From Silene latifolia (Eukaryota > Streptophyta > Magnoliopsida > Caryophyllales > Caryophyllaceae), in the NCBI RefSeq assembly GCF_048544455.1, contig NC_133538.1, forward strand, positions 256,790,491 to 256,854,490: 64,000 bases of DNA, read 5' to 3'. The translations under genes and the position numbers were made by a program. The notes below the pieces were generated by a model that was not told where the DNA came from, made no database searches, and saw only the letters and a list, made by a program, of their open reading frames with translations. Positions 43,287-55,303 of this stretch are shown one piece after another (within the stretch, counting starts at the first letter, position 1; each line of letters starts with the position of its first letter).

Positions 43287-44721
43287 TGACACGTCTGTCG
43301 TATACCTGTCAAAAATAAACTAAGTCAACTAACTATATAGTTAGGGAAGTCAGGTCGATCTCCACAGGGAGGCAAGATAATCGTAGAAGTCCGTCTATTT
43401 GGTCAGAAATGGGGGGGGTTGTTTGATTTGTTATCTAAACTACAAGATTTAAAGGAAAGAGGAATAAAGGGTAAGAGCAATAAAAGCAGAGAAAAAGGAT
43501 AAAACTATCAGATAGAGAGGGACATGTCAGGATTTCGGTTCACTACGGTAGTCCAGTGACTCAATTTGTAAATGACTCGGATTTAATTAATGTAAGACGG
43601 ATGTTGAAAGGTCCTTTCGATCCACTTTCTATCCTAAAATACCGCTAACTTAACTTTCATTCTCGTCAGGGTAGTCTACTATTCATAGCAGGCCTATTTA
43701 GTCCAATCTTTCGATCTAGGATTAATTTTAGCCAGATTAAAGGTTAACTCAGAAGTGTGCACTCAACTAAGTTAAATAAATACAGTTAAATTGCTATGGT
43801 GACAGAGTCTCGTAATTATTTCATCTGTTTCATTTACTACATCGTCACTTTCCTACCGCAGATCCCCTAATCCCAACATGAAAGGGGTTTAGCTACTCAT
43901 GTCGCTAATTAAACTAACAGCAGATAGATTTCCAGCAGTAAACATTATGAAATAACATGTAAAAAGCGTAAAGAGAAATTAGGGAAAGGGAATTAAATGG
44001 AATAACAAGCAATTAAAACAACAAAGCATTAATTATTATTAAAGGAAGAAAGAGGAATTACAATCAATGCGAATCCGGCGTAAAGAACACAAAATCCGAG
44101 CAAGAATAATCCCAAAATTAAGGTTACAGTGGAAACAAAGTAACGCAGTAAAGTTTCTTGATAGATAAAAAGAATAGATAAAAAGATAGATAATAAGATG
44201 TCTAATAACCTAGTTAACGTAGGTTTAAATAGGAAAAGCAATTAAGTTTTGCGAAATAAACAACACACGGCCTAATTAAAGGCCCATAACAGCGAAACCA
44301 CTCGATCGAGTGGATTAAAACCACTCGATCGAGTAACTGGTCTTTCTGCAGGCTAAGGATCGAGTAGAATTCTACTCGATCGACCAATGGGAGACTTAAA
44401 AACCACTCGATCGAGTGGTAAAACTGCTCGATCGAGTACTTCATCTTCATTTCAGCTCAAGTCCGCGCCTAAATGCCTCGTAATCCGTGCCATGACGCTT
44501 CCCAACGTAGTATCTTACTCTGGACAGATCCCGTCTCCTCTAAATGCATGCAAAAGGGACGAAAAAGAGTACGATTCCACTACTTTCGCGTTCATTTCTA
44601 CAAAATGGACAAAACGAACCAAAGTAGCCAATTCGGGGCAAAATACCATAAAAACAGTATAAAAATGCATAGAAATACGTGCTGAAATAGGCTAAAAAGA
44701 CTATATATTAGGCACGTATCA
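43287..44721 (-). repeat. 5' LTR of E
   Basis: 1435 bp. Plus strand TGACACGTCTGTCG to GCACGTATCA. Palindromes are at 44299-44440. Confidence 0.9.
44299..44440. repeat. Palindrome array in 5' LTR of E
   Basis: Five exact TCGATCGA and one half copy, mostly CACTCGATCGAGTGG. The first two are separated by ATTAAAA and can fold together. Confidence 0.9.
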
Positions 44722-45667
44722 TGTATTTAATTTTTATATATGCTTTCTTAGTTATTTAGTCGAGTCGGCTTAAGTGCCTACTCGAGTTTCGCAACCTTTG
44801 TAGGGGGATGTTAATAGTATCGGTTGCACAAAAAAATTAGCTTAGGTTAAGAATAAAGATAGCTGCTAGTATTTTGTTTATTTCGCTTCCTCCATATTTC
44901 ATGGATCTTGGTCGAGTGTTTTATTTTGTAGGGATTAGGACACATATATTGCTGTTGGGACGCTGCGAGTTGCTGATGTGATAAAGCCGGCACTGCTGCC
45001 TTACATAATGCCATGGATAGAAGTTGATCAGTCCTACTTGGAGGCTGAAATACTCACTGATGGGCATCTTCCTTATAAATATGCTGCTATTGAGAGCTTA
45101 CTTGGCTGACCAGGACATAATGTTACCAGACACTGAAGCACCTTGCTGCTGTGAATGCTTCCTATGAATCCGCTAAGTTCCTTCTTCCCTCTTATTCTTA
45201 TTATATGCGGAATTTATATATCTGACATCGAGGAAGATGTCGAGTTTAAGTGTGGGGGAGAGGCAAGGTCTAAAAACTGGGTTTACTTTAAAAAAATTGC
45301 TGGAGTTGTGGTTTTTGTGGGCTGAAATTGGAGTTGGGGGTGGCTATTGGTCTTTAATGTGTTTTACAGGTTTTAAATTTTTTTGGATATGACCATTTTT
45401 AGGGGAGATGCTTTCAAAATTTGGTCAGAAATAAAAAATAACCTCTGCTTTTATTAGCCTAACTAAGATAAGGGAATGGGAATGGTTGTGCAACGATGAT
45501 TAAATTGCTTTTATGCTTTTGTATTCTCACTTTAGCTTTGCATTTTCAACATTTATCTTTTGTATAATCATTTCCATATCTACGAGTGTGTGACCGATAC
45601 TACTGAACGAAAAGACTTGACTAAAATGTTGGCAAAGTACAAAAATTTCTGAGATTTAGAGCCTTCA

Positions 45668-45693
45668 AAACCGATGACATCTATGATCGGTTT
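45668..45693 (+). ncRNA. Hairpin III (D copy)
   Basis: AAACCGAT and ATCGGTTT around a 10-nt loop. Compared with C and F two pairs are exchanged on both sides (T-A to C-G and G-C to A-T), with total length unchanged at 26 nt. Confidence 0.75.
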
Positions 45694-45972
45694 CCATTTA
45701 TAGGATGAGTGTAGTACTCCTTATGAGGCATGTAACATCAAATTGTATAAGCATGAAATTTGTCTCTTAACCTGTATGCATTCGGGTTTGTGGCGGTGAC
45801 ACAGGTGGAGAGGCAACCTTTCCCTTTTGTTTTACCATTGAACTTCACTTAGCCAAATTGACTTGTTTTGACCCATTCGATCAACTACATTCCAAAATAG
45901 CCTACCATAGTCAAGCTAGTCTAGTTGATGTCTTTGGCACGCTCTTTGTGGTTATTTTTGGTATCGTGCTAT

Positions 45973-46137
45973 TATCTTGAAAAGGGAGTTGGACAAAAAA
46001 ATGGAAGGAAAAAGAAGAAGAAAAATACAAGAAGAGAATGAAAAGAATGAATGAATGGAAAAAAAAGAAGAGTGAAAGAAGAAAAATCAATGTAAAAAAA
46101 AGGGAAAAAAATGAGAATTGTTGACAGAAGAAAAAAA
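45973..46137 (+). repeat. Purine-rich tract (D)
   Basis: About 165 bases, predominantly A and G, at the same relative position as in A, C and F. Confidence 0.8.
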
Positions 46138-46714
46138 ATCCCTTATAATTAAACTCCTATTCTTGACAGTATATTCTACATATGAGTAGTTATCTTTGTT
46201 GTGCGCGAGTTTATGTCATGTATGGCATCGTTGATAACTTACGTTGGGTTTCTAAGCGGAATACATGTAATATTGGTTATGGTCGGTACTAGCTTGACTT
46301 TTACCTCCACATATCCAAAAATATTTGCCCCTTTTCACCCCAATTACCTTATCTCGCACCTCTTGTAAGTCCTCGGCATGTTTCTTGGTCCTCGTTTGGT
46401 TGGAATGCGTATGTATGGTTGTAGAGATCGATTTCATGTTAGATTGCATGCATGTTTTTATAAGTTGAGATAGGTGAGTGACTTATATTCTTTCTCTTTC
46501 ACATTATACTCACCTATTCTTATAACGAGTGATGAGCGAGCCACGAGAGTCCAACATGTAAAAGTCTGGCAAGGTCGACGGTTCAGTAGTAGTGTCATTG
46601 TCCTATTCGTCTACATCTGAGTTTGTGTTTTTACCGCTCTGAAATTTGTTTCCTTAGCATTGATGTTGATTTGTTGCATAAATGCTATTTAAGTGAGTCA
46701 TTAGTATGGATAGC

Positions 46715-48250
46715 AGATACGTGTCCTAAATATGATGTTTTACATCCCATTTTACACGCATTTCAGAGCTCATCTGTGTAGTTTATGCTACTATTTGCCC
46801 CATTTCGTCTACTTTCGTATTTTTATGTAATATTGCAGATTTATGCGGAAATGAGTAGAAATTGAGCTAAATCCGTCCCCGAGTATCTTGCATTGCATTT
46901 CATATGAAATATTTACTCAATGAACGAGCTTGGTGCGCATTTCGAGGTCCGAAAGATAAATCCACGAGAAGTTAGAAGTAAAGTATCAGCTACTTCAGTC
47001 GATCGACCGCTGCCCTTAGTCGATCGACCAACCTACGAGTTCCAGTAGCTACTGTTTAGCGAAGAGCAGTCGATCGACTGCCTTGCATGGTCGATCGACT
47101 GCCTTGCATGGTCGATCGACCAAGCCGCTAATTCTGACGTGAATAAGAAGATCGAGAAATTAGAAGCCCATGGTACATTAGGTTTTGGAATAAGAACTAC
47201 GTTGTATTCCTATATAACGTAGCTTTAGTTTTCAGAATATTCATCTAGTTTTCTATCAAGTTTTTATCATTCAGTTCGAAGATACAATTCAACATCCATA
47301 GTTTAGTTCGTTCTTTTATAAAGTTTCTGTTTTGCATTCGGTTCTGATCTTCCCTTTATAATTCCTTTACACGGTATTCTTCTGTTCTTATTCAGTTCTA
47401 CTGCTTCCATTCGTAGTATAGAATTGCTAGGTTAGATCTCTCGAGACCAATTTATCGCTTTATGTTAATCGCTTGTTTAGATAATTTAAGCATGATTTCG
47501 AATATTTTAATTGTTAAGCTTATTGCTGTTTTTATCATGAGTATGAGTAGCTAAATCTCCTGTACTAGGATGTAGGGAATCTGTAGCATAGGCGGCATTA
47601 GAATAGGACGACCTAAATCGCGCCATGGTCGATCGACTGGGTCCCCTGGTCGATCGACTGCCCATGTGAGTTTTACTTCGTTTTAGTTAATTTAATTTCT
47701 ATTTTTGACGAATCGAGTGCACGCGACTAGTTGAATGTTTAGGAATTGACCGACCCAATAAAAGATAGAAAGATAGGGAAGGAAAATAGCCTACCTAATT
47801 AAGACGACTAGATTAATGAGATCGAGAGATAAGTTAATTTAGCCTTTTGAGTCACTTTTCAGGACGAAAGTTAGTATTAGTGATATTAGGGACCTGTAGC
47901 GAGATCGAAAGATGCTACCTGTGAGAGTGGACCGAGAGAACCTCTTATTTTCCCGTCTCACGTGTTTGTTTTAGACCTACCTAGTATACTGCCGCCGAAA
48001 CTACAGTGAACCGACCATCTTAGCACCCTTTTAATATCTGTTTTCATCAATTAGCTTAGTTTACTGTTCTTTTATTACCATTAGTATAGAACAAACCAAA
48101 TCAAACCCCCACACACTTTACTTTTAGACTTAAATAAGACAACTATTAATTGCATCGCCTCCCTGTGGTTCGACCCTGTTACCACTAGCTTCTGTTAGTT
48201 TTAATACGTATTATAAATTTTATCTTTGGTGCACACAACGACGGGCATCA
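46715..48250 (+). mobile_element. Solo LTR G, F-like family
   Basis: 1536 bp flanked by atagc (46710-46714 and 48251-48255). It resembles the LTR of F at its start (ATATGATGTTTTACATC) and end (CGGGCATCA), but begins AG rather than TG. It holds seven exact palindromes at 46998-47123 and 47627-47662, of the GGTCGATCGACC/CTG type. There is no internal region, so it is likely the product of LTR-LTR recombination. Confidence 0.9.
46998..47662. repeat. Palindrome arrays in solo LTR G
   Basis: Five plus two exact TCGATCGA. TGCCTTGCATGGTCGATCGAC is nearly duplicated near 47080-47115. Confidence 0.9.
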
Positions 48251-48255
48251 ATAGC

Positions 48256-48376
48256 TATGAGTTGTATACCATTCCACTTATCCCTACTCTATCTTTTGGA
48301 TCTTTGAGGTTAATATTTGTTTTTAGCTCATGTTTTGTCATTGTCGAGGGCGACAATAAGCTAAGTGTGGGGGAAT
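48256..48376 (+). promoter_or_regulatory. 3' end of D internal region with PPT
   Basis: It ends AAGTGTGGGGGAAT directly before the 3' LTR, the usual polypurine tract of Athila-type elements. TCGAGGGCGACAATAAG upstream resembles the block before the PPT in C. Confidence 0.8.
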
Positions 48377-48821
48377 TGATGAGCCCATAATTATATATGT
48401 TTTTATCCCATATCCGTATATTGTTAGTGTCGTCTTTCGCATTATTTCAGCTAAATTATTATATATTCGTTAATTTTGAGATTTAATTACTGTTATTATT
48501 ATTTTAATTGCAAATAGGCTTATTTAGTGTGTTTTGGTATAGCAGATTACAAGACGGAAGAGAATGGGCCGAATGACGCGCTTAATGGATCAAAAATATG
48601 ACGCGAGTATGTGTAAAACGGACTAAAGAACAAAATAAGAAGCGAAGCATATGAAATAAAGAAGCACGTAAGCAGGCACGTACGTAATCTTTAACTAATA
48701 ACGCAAGATTCACGGCCCATCAAATGAAGACGGACAGATCACAAGCATATGGACCGGTGAAATATAAAATAAACGAACCATGAATAAATTTAAGTCCAAA
48801 ACTTGTGCACGTAACCAATAA
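48377..48821 (+). repeat. 3' LTR of D, first part
   Basis: It matches the start of the 5' LTR (21261 onward) up to AACCAATAA, where H is inserted. Confidence 0.9.
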
Positions 48822-51734
48822 TGTAACACCCCGTAAATTTAAAGACCTTTATTATATTTTAAAAGTAATATTTTAATCTATTTTAATTTTATATTAATTT
48901 ATTTGGAATAAAATTTGATTGATAAAATATAATCTTATTTTATTTTGAAGAAATGTAATTATTTTTGATAGTTTAGAAATGTTTAAAAGTGATTTAAACT
49001 ATATTTAAACCTTTTCCTTTGATAAAATAGATTTCGGATAAAAGTCGTAAAATTGGGATTTTCCCATTTCTTACGGTCGTTGGGTAAACGAGTTTGGATA
49101 TTGGGCATATGAGTACTTAATCTTTTAGTAAAATCGTGTTTAAGAACTTTAATGTTCTCGGAAATCGCGTTTGACGAATATTTCTAATTTCCGTCGAAAC
49201 AAACCAAAACGTAAACAATTGAAACTCGCCCAAACACCCTACCCCAAGCCATGCACCCTCCATCCTCCATGGGTCTCCTCTTCATCTTTCATTTCCTCAA
49301 TCCTCATTATCTCTCTTCCTTTCATCAAACACCAAATTCATCTCAAAAATCCTCCTTACAATCCCTAAATCCACCATAAATCCTTCATTTCTCCACCAAA
49401 TCTCATAAAAATTATATATTTGGAATCCTCTCTTCAATCCTCATCTACTAGTAAGCTTTATTTTCATTTCCCCCAATTTTGTTTTAAGACTCATCTTTTA
49501 GGGTTCTCGAATTTAAGCTTAATAATTGTGTTTTTGTTGTTCTTATAGGTGAAAGATTTGAAGATAACTTATGTGACTCATATATTGTAGAAGATGATGA
49601 GTGATTTCGGTTTGTAGGGCTCTTTCTCAAGTGTTATTGTTCTCTTTTTCTAGCTTAAGGTAACTATTCCGAGTCACTCGACGAATTAATGTCACATTAG
49701 TAGTTGTATTTGTTGTTTGTTGTTGTTTGAGACGATATTGTGATAGATGAATGAATGGAGTAAGATGAGTATGCTTATGTTTAATTTATGTTACCCATTT
49801 GTATATTATTGTTTGGAACAAATTTGGATGAGGAATTATGTGTTGTGACAAGTCCGTGTTTTGGCTGGAACGTCATCAAGACGGACCAAGACGGTTTCCA
49901 ATGTTTTCAAAAATATGACAGATTGAACGACATCGAAAAATTAGGTGGTTTAGCCACTTGAATCACTCAATTCGGAGTCCGTATGAGTAAATGGCGTCGT
50001 TTTATCGATTAAAAATTTATAGAAAAGTTTACCCTTGTGTGAGACGGTTATTTATGCTATTTTATTATGCGAGAATTTTGTGGAATTAGTTATTTTGTAA
50101 GTTGGAATATATTTTCTTATGTTAATAGTTTTTCACATGATAGAAATTGGAAATGTTATGAGAATGATATTGTGATGAATTTTGTGATGTGGGCCAAAGT
50201 AGGCCAAGACTCTGAGCTGGGCCAGATTGACCGAACGAGTTTGGTCAAACTAGGTTTAAACCGGTCAGCCTCGATTTGACCGAAGACCCATCGCGGGACT
50301 CGGGTCGAGGGTTTGTCTTTGAGGTGAGATTGGTTGTTATTGGATGTTTTATGTTATGCCTTGATATTTGTGATTTTCATTTCACATGTTGGTTGTTGGA
50401 TGCTTTGGATGCCTTATGCTTGAATCTTGTTGCCTCTCTGCCATTTTAGCTTGTTCTCATGGATTATGGTACTGTTGGTTAGCTAGATTTAAGATTATTA
50501 TTGATATTGGAGATATTGTTGGATTGTCAGCTGGATATGCTCTTACGTAGCCTTTCATATGCTAGGGTGTGTATGATCATTTGCGTGTGCAAGTTTGGAC
50601 TCTTTGCCCCTCTTATGGTTAAGTGGGTGTCCTACTTGTCTTGTGTGGTGTGGGCTAAAGTATTCAAGCTGGGACTAAGTCCTAGGTGAGTATTTCGGCC
50701 TTCGTCATAGATAGGCCATTATAGTCTTTGACGAGTATATGTTCATCGCTTAATAGCCTTTGTGTCTTAGCTTGGTGGGTTTATATCCAAGGTAGGGCAT
50801 GACCTCCTGACGTACTCTTAGAACTATGTGGTCAGCTTAAGTACTAGCCAACCCTTTGGTGGACTCCTTAGGGGTACTCATGTGTTGATATCATGGGTCT
50901 TGGATGCGGTAGTTTTTCGCATATCGCTAGCTCTGCGCAGGTTTAGGACTAGGGTGTTTACCTTACCTCGTGGTATAGACTCGAGCTACAGAGTAACTAT
51001 TGACGGTACTAGGAACTTATGCCCGTCTCTAGATATATTGTCCTTTCTTGTTTGATGATTCTATGAATCATAGAAGGTGAGATGCAAGCCGGCTATGGTT
51101 GATAGAGTTTGGATCCCCGGATGTTATGTGATTCACATGATAGTCTGGTATGAGTCGGTCTAGTATTCACATGCTAGGGCTGTGTTGTTATATTATTGTT
51201 CACATGATAAGCACGATTGTTTAGCATCTATATGCTAAGGCTATGTGTTATTCATATTCATATTCTTATTTTTACATGTTACATTAATTATGACATTTCG
51301 TGGCTGGGAGAACTCGGAGTTACTCCCCACTGACTGTGGCTTTTGTATTTGTATAAAATGCGATTGACAGGTAGGTGATGCATATATGGGGTACATGGAC
51401 GAGCTAGCGAGCAAAGTAACCGTGGGACCTAGATTGGCTTTATTTTATTGTGACCCTTAAACACTTTTTATGTCATATACTTTTTTTGGACATATGTCTC
51501 CCTTTTTCACATTTGAGTTGTATAACTTTGTTTCGCGACTTTAGCGATGTTCTATTTATGAGATTTATTTTAGACCTTGCATGTTTGACACCTTCCCATT
51601 TGGATACTTTTATAACAGGTTCAGGCTTTAAAAATTACAGGTTCTTACCCAAATGAACCTATTACAAACATATCTATGCAGTTTTATTTTAAAAATTAGG
51701 TGTTTATTTTTCCGCAATGAATGAGGGTGTCACA
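48822..51734 (+). repeat. 5' LTR of H
   Basis: 2913 bp, TGTAACACCCC to GGGTGTCACA. The open frames shared with the 3' LTR (50067, 50501, 50828) are LTR sequence and not supported as genes. Confidence 0.95.
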
Positions 51735-51736
51735 GT

Positions 51737-51748
51737 TGGTATCAGAGC
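51737..51748 (+). promoter_or_regulatory. Primer binding site, initiator tRNA-Met (H)
   Basis: TGGTATCAGAGC two bases after the LTR. Confidence 0.95.
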
Positions 51749-52999
51749 ATATTTGCTCCCGACGCACGTTTGTGCACCCCAATATAAATAACTTGACCTT
51801 AAAATAATAAACTTGAGAGATGGGTAGGATGGGTAGACTTAGGACCTTATGTTGTAGTCTGTTGTGTGTTTGCTCTTTGTTAGGTTTTAACATGTTTGTT
51901 GATTGCCATGTTATATTTGTTGTGCCTTGTATCAATAACCGTAAACCTACCAACGTGAAGATCAAGATTTGGTGCCTATTGCCGAGGACTGAAGATTTGT
52001 TTACCTTTGAAGAATGCTTCTACTTTCTCGAAGATGTTTCTCATTCTTTGTGTACCTTGTCTTATTCCTTATCTCTTGGTGCTTATTCTCCTTCTAAACT
52101 CTCTTTTCTTTTTCCTTGGAAGTTACTCTTGTACCCTCCTAACTTGTCCTTTGTTCCTTGTTTATCCTACCTTAACGCCTTTTTGATAGTACTCTTTATT
52201 TTGAGGAACGTTGACCTTGGTTTGGAAAATTCGACTTTTGAGGAGATTGTTTGTGGTTAACCCATAACCTTGGTTTTAAGAGGTTGTGATGTTGGAAAGA
52301 CTTAGGTGGAATTGAGTGGTGGAATCGAAGGGGTAAGATTGAGAGAGTAAGTAAGTTGAATTTACGATTGGCTTTCGTAATCACTTTGGATATGAGGGTT
52401 TTATAAGGTATATGTTACCATATGAGAAATACTAATTTTGGGATTATTAGTTGGTCTAAGTGAGTGATCTTAATTACTACTTGAGGTATGGAATGAGAGT
52501 GAGACTAAGCTACATTGTTGGGAAATCTTAGCACTTGTTTTAGTAACTAGAAAGGATAATGATATGGTTGACGCCAATTGTTAAGTTGAAGGATATAGTT
52601 TTAATTTATGGTGTTAGAATGTGAGAATTTAGAGATTAGAATTAGGACCCTTGATTGAAGATTTTATCATTTTGAGAAACCCATGGTTGACACTAGTTGG
52701 ATATGAGTATAGCTTTGTTAGAACTTTGACCTTGATCTTGTGGAAGTTGTTTGTGGATGTTTGAAAATTTGGAGTGGTGAAATCACACTTATAGTGGAGT
52801 ACCCTGTTTCAGGGAATAGATTAGGATGAAGTAACATGAGCGTTTTGAGGAAATCCTTGGGAGTGATGTGGTTATAAGTTTTGTTGCTAAGAAGTTTTCG
52901 GAACCGCTTAGGTTGATGTTGTTGTTTGAGATTTGAGTACCTGGCATTTCCTTGTTGCCGAATTTCCTTTCTTCTTTGACCATAAGCGTTACCATTCAT
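51749..52999 (+). other. Unrecognised internal segment of H
   Basis: This occupies the place of gag, protease and reverse transcriptase but shows no motif of them. The frame 51820-52260 is Cys/Leu/Phe-rich without a known domain and probably chance. A junction lies near 53000, where RNase H homology begins abruptly. Confidence 0.55.
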
Positions 53000-54808
53000 A
53001 CCTCCTTTTCCCCGCTTCATCTTGCTCATGATCTTGAATTAGCCGCCGTGGTACATGCCTTGAAGACATGGAGGCATTACCTTATTGGAGTTCATTGCCG
53101 CATTTATACCGATCATAAGAGTTTGAGGTGTATCTTTACCCAGAAAGAATTGAATATGAGGCAAAGAAGATGGCTAGAGTTGGTGAATGATTATGATGCC
53201 GAGTTGATTTATCATGAAGGGAAAGCAAATGTGGTGGCCGATGCTTTGAGTAGGAAGACTAGTCACTCTTTGAGCACTATCCGTGTGTTACCTGACGAAC
53301 TTACCACGGAATTTCAAAAGTTAGGGATAAGCCTTGTTGGGAAGGGCTTTGACTATCTTAGTGCCTTGAGTGCAGAACCCGACTTTTACCGTGAGATCCA
53401 TACTTGCCTACCTGAGGATGCTACTTTCAAGTCCATTCAAGCAAAAATCCAACTTGGGCAAGCTAAGGATTGTGTGGTGGATAGTGATGGATACCTTCGT
53501 TACCAAGGTAGGATGTATGTTCCGAGAGTAGCCGAGTTGAGGAAGAAGATCCTTGATTAAGCTCACCTTTCTCCTTACTCTATTCATCTTGGTGGTGACA
53601 AGATGTATAAAGACTTGAGATTACAGTTTTGGTGGCCTAGGATGAAGATTGATGTCCTAGAGTATGTTAGCAAGTGTCTTACCTGTCAGAAAGTGAAGAT
53701 TGACATCGAAACCCGGGGTTTGCTACAACCTTTGGATGTTCCCCTTTGGAAATGGGAGTCCATCTCCATGGACTTTGTGATGGCTTTACCTAAGACTGCT
53801 AGCGGAAAAGATGCGGTTTGGGTGGTTGTAGATCGATTGACCAAATGTGCTAGGTTTATACCTATCAAGGAGACATGGAACTTAGTTGTCCTAGCTGGTG
53901 CCTACGTGAAGGAGATAGTACGCTACCATGGAGTGCCTAAGGATATAGTTTCAGATCGTGACCCAAGATTCTGTTCCCGTTTCTAGACTGTTTTGCAAGA
54001 AGCCATGGGTAGTAAACTACTGATGAGTACCGCTTTTCATGCCGCTACAGATGGACAGACTGAGAGGACTATCCAGACTTTAGAGGACCTCCTACGTGCT
54101 TGTGCTTTAGACTTCCACACTTCTTGGGAGAAGTGCTTACCTCTTGTTGAATTCTCCTACAACAATAGCTATCATACTTCTATCAAGATGTCACCTTATG
54201 AAGCTTTGTATGGTAGGAAGTACCGTAGTCCGGTCTGTTGGGATCAAGTCCAAGATGCTCATGTGTTGGGACCCGATTTGGTGACTGAGACCATCAATCA
54301 GGTTCAGATCATTCGAGAGCGTATGAAAACCGCTCAAGACCGACAGAAATCTTATGCCGATGTCCGTCGTCGACCACTTACCTTTGAGGTTGATGATCGA
54401 GTGTTCCTTAAGGTATCACCTATGAAAGGGGTGAAACGGTTTGGTGTGAAAGGAAAGCTGAGTCCCAAATACATTGGACCTTTCCGTGTGCTTGAGAAGA
54501 TTGGTCCCGTTGCTTACCGTTTAGAGTTGCCCCCGAATTTGAGCAAGGTTCATAATGTCTTCCATTTATCTCAGTTGAGGAAGTACATTAGTGATCCGAG
54601 CCATGTTATTCAAGAAGAAATCCCAGATTTGGAACCCAACTTGGCTTTGGAAGAAAGGCCGATCTGAATCCTCGAAAGGGCAAACAAGCAACTTAGAAAC
54701 AAGGTGGTGCCCCTAGTTCGTATCCTTTGGCATTGTGGAAATGTCGAAGAAGAAACTTGGGAGCCTGTATCTTCTATGTTAGCTAAATATCCCGAACTTT
54801 TCTCGTGA
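53000..54808 (+). pseudogene. RNase H (end) - integrase - chromodomain-like part of H pol
   Basis: One reading frame interrupted by three stops: TAA 53558-53560, TAG 53984-53986 and TGA 54665-54667. The last part of RNase H has [11 protein letters not shown] and VVADALSRK (53100-53250). The integrase zinc-binding end is near CLTCQKVK (53680). The catalytic core shows the first Asp in SMDFVM, the second in SDRDPRF and the Glu in TDGQTERTIQTLED. Downstream are the HNVFHLSQLRKY block and, past the third stop, a chromodomain-like end with EEETWEP, typical of chromoviruses. The three stops are consistent with single-base changes, at least two of them of C-to-T or G-to-A type. The missing upstream domains make it non-functional. 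Confidence 0.9.
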
Positions 54809-55303
54809 GGTAATCCTCTTTCCTTTATCTAATTCTTGTGAGTTTTAGCTATCCTTTCGAGTGTTCCTCTCCTTCTCTTAAATACTCTCTGCGTTAGTAG
54901 TCCTTGCTTAGTTATTTAAAAGTCGTAGTTAGAGTTTGGTCATAGCTAGTGGAGTTATTATCCTTATTATAGAGTTTCGAACTAAAGATTTTTGAAAATG
55001 TTTTAATGTTTTCCACGGGTTTTAACGTCAATGAGTGGTAAAGCTCGTTATTGGAGACGTCCGATAATTGGTTTTCTCATTTGTTGGTGTAAAAAATATA
55101 TATATATTTATGTCTTTGATTTGGAATGTTGATGTTCTTGAACGGCCGACGAAGATATTCCGTTCCATTGAAAAGACACTTATTTTTCATACGTTCACAT
55201 TTTGAAGATTTTGTTTACTTGATTTTAAAGAGATAGACCTACATATATACAATGTTCCTTTTTCTAAGTTTCGGGGACGAAACTTCTTAAAAGGAGGGAT
55301 GAT
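54809..55303 (+). other. 3' untranslated region and PPT of H
   Basis: No gene. Ends with the purine tract AAAAGGAGGGATGAT before the 3' LTR. Confidence 0.8.

Larger units (their letters stand above)
30556..44721 (-). mobile_element. LTR retrotransposon E (gag + protease, Athila-like)
   Basis: Minus-strand element flanked by tgtat (30551-30555 and 44722-44726). The 5' LTR is 43287-44721, primer site 43262-43279, gag 43172 downward, protease to 31469, PPT at 31261-31272, and a short 3' LTR. There is no reverse transcriptase, RNase H or integrase. Element F sits inside gag. E carries the full capsid region that A, C and F have lost. Confidence 0.9.
44727..46709 (+). other. Internal region of D with conserved 3' domain
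   Basis: There is no gene. It contains TTTAAGTGTGGGGGAGAGGC near 45243 (PPT-like), hairpin III at 45668, the purine tract at 45973-46137 and a terminal domain near 46280-46590 with GGTGAG...CTCACC. This shows D is related to C and F despite different LTRs. Confidence 0.65.

Noticed and set aside
46715..48250. G as the 3' LTR of the element containing 44727-46709
   Set aside because: A perfect atagc duplication flanks G alone and no PPT precedes it; the internal sequence resumes after G and ends in the PPT of D.
50067..51055. Small ORFs (50067, 50501, 50828) also present at 56568, 57002 and 57329
   Set aside because: They are duplicated only because they lie in the two LTRs of H; no domain, and the LTR location explains their conservation.
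51820..52260. 146-residue ORF after the primer site of H as a gag
   Set aside because: No capsid or zinc-knuckle motif; Cys/Leu/Phe-rich composition looks like chance translation.
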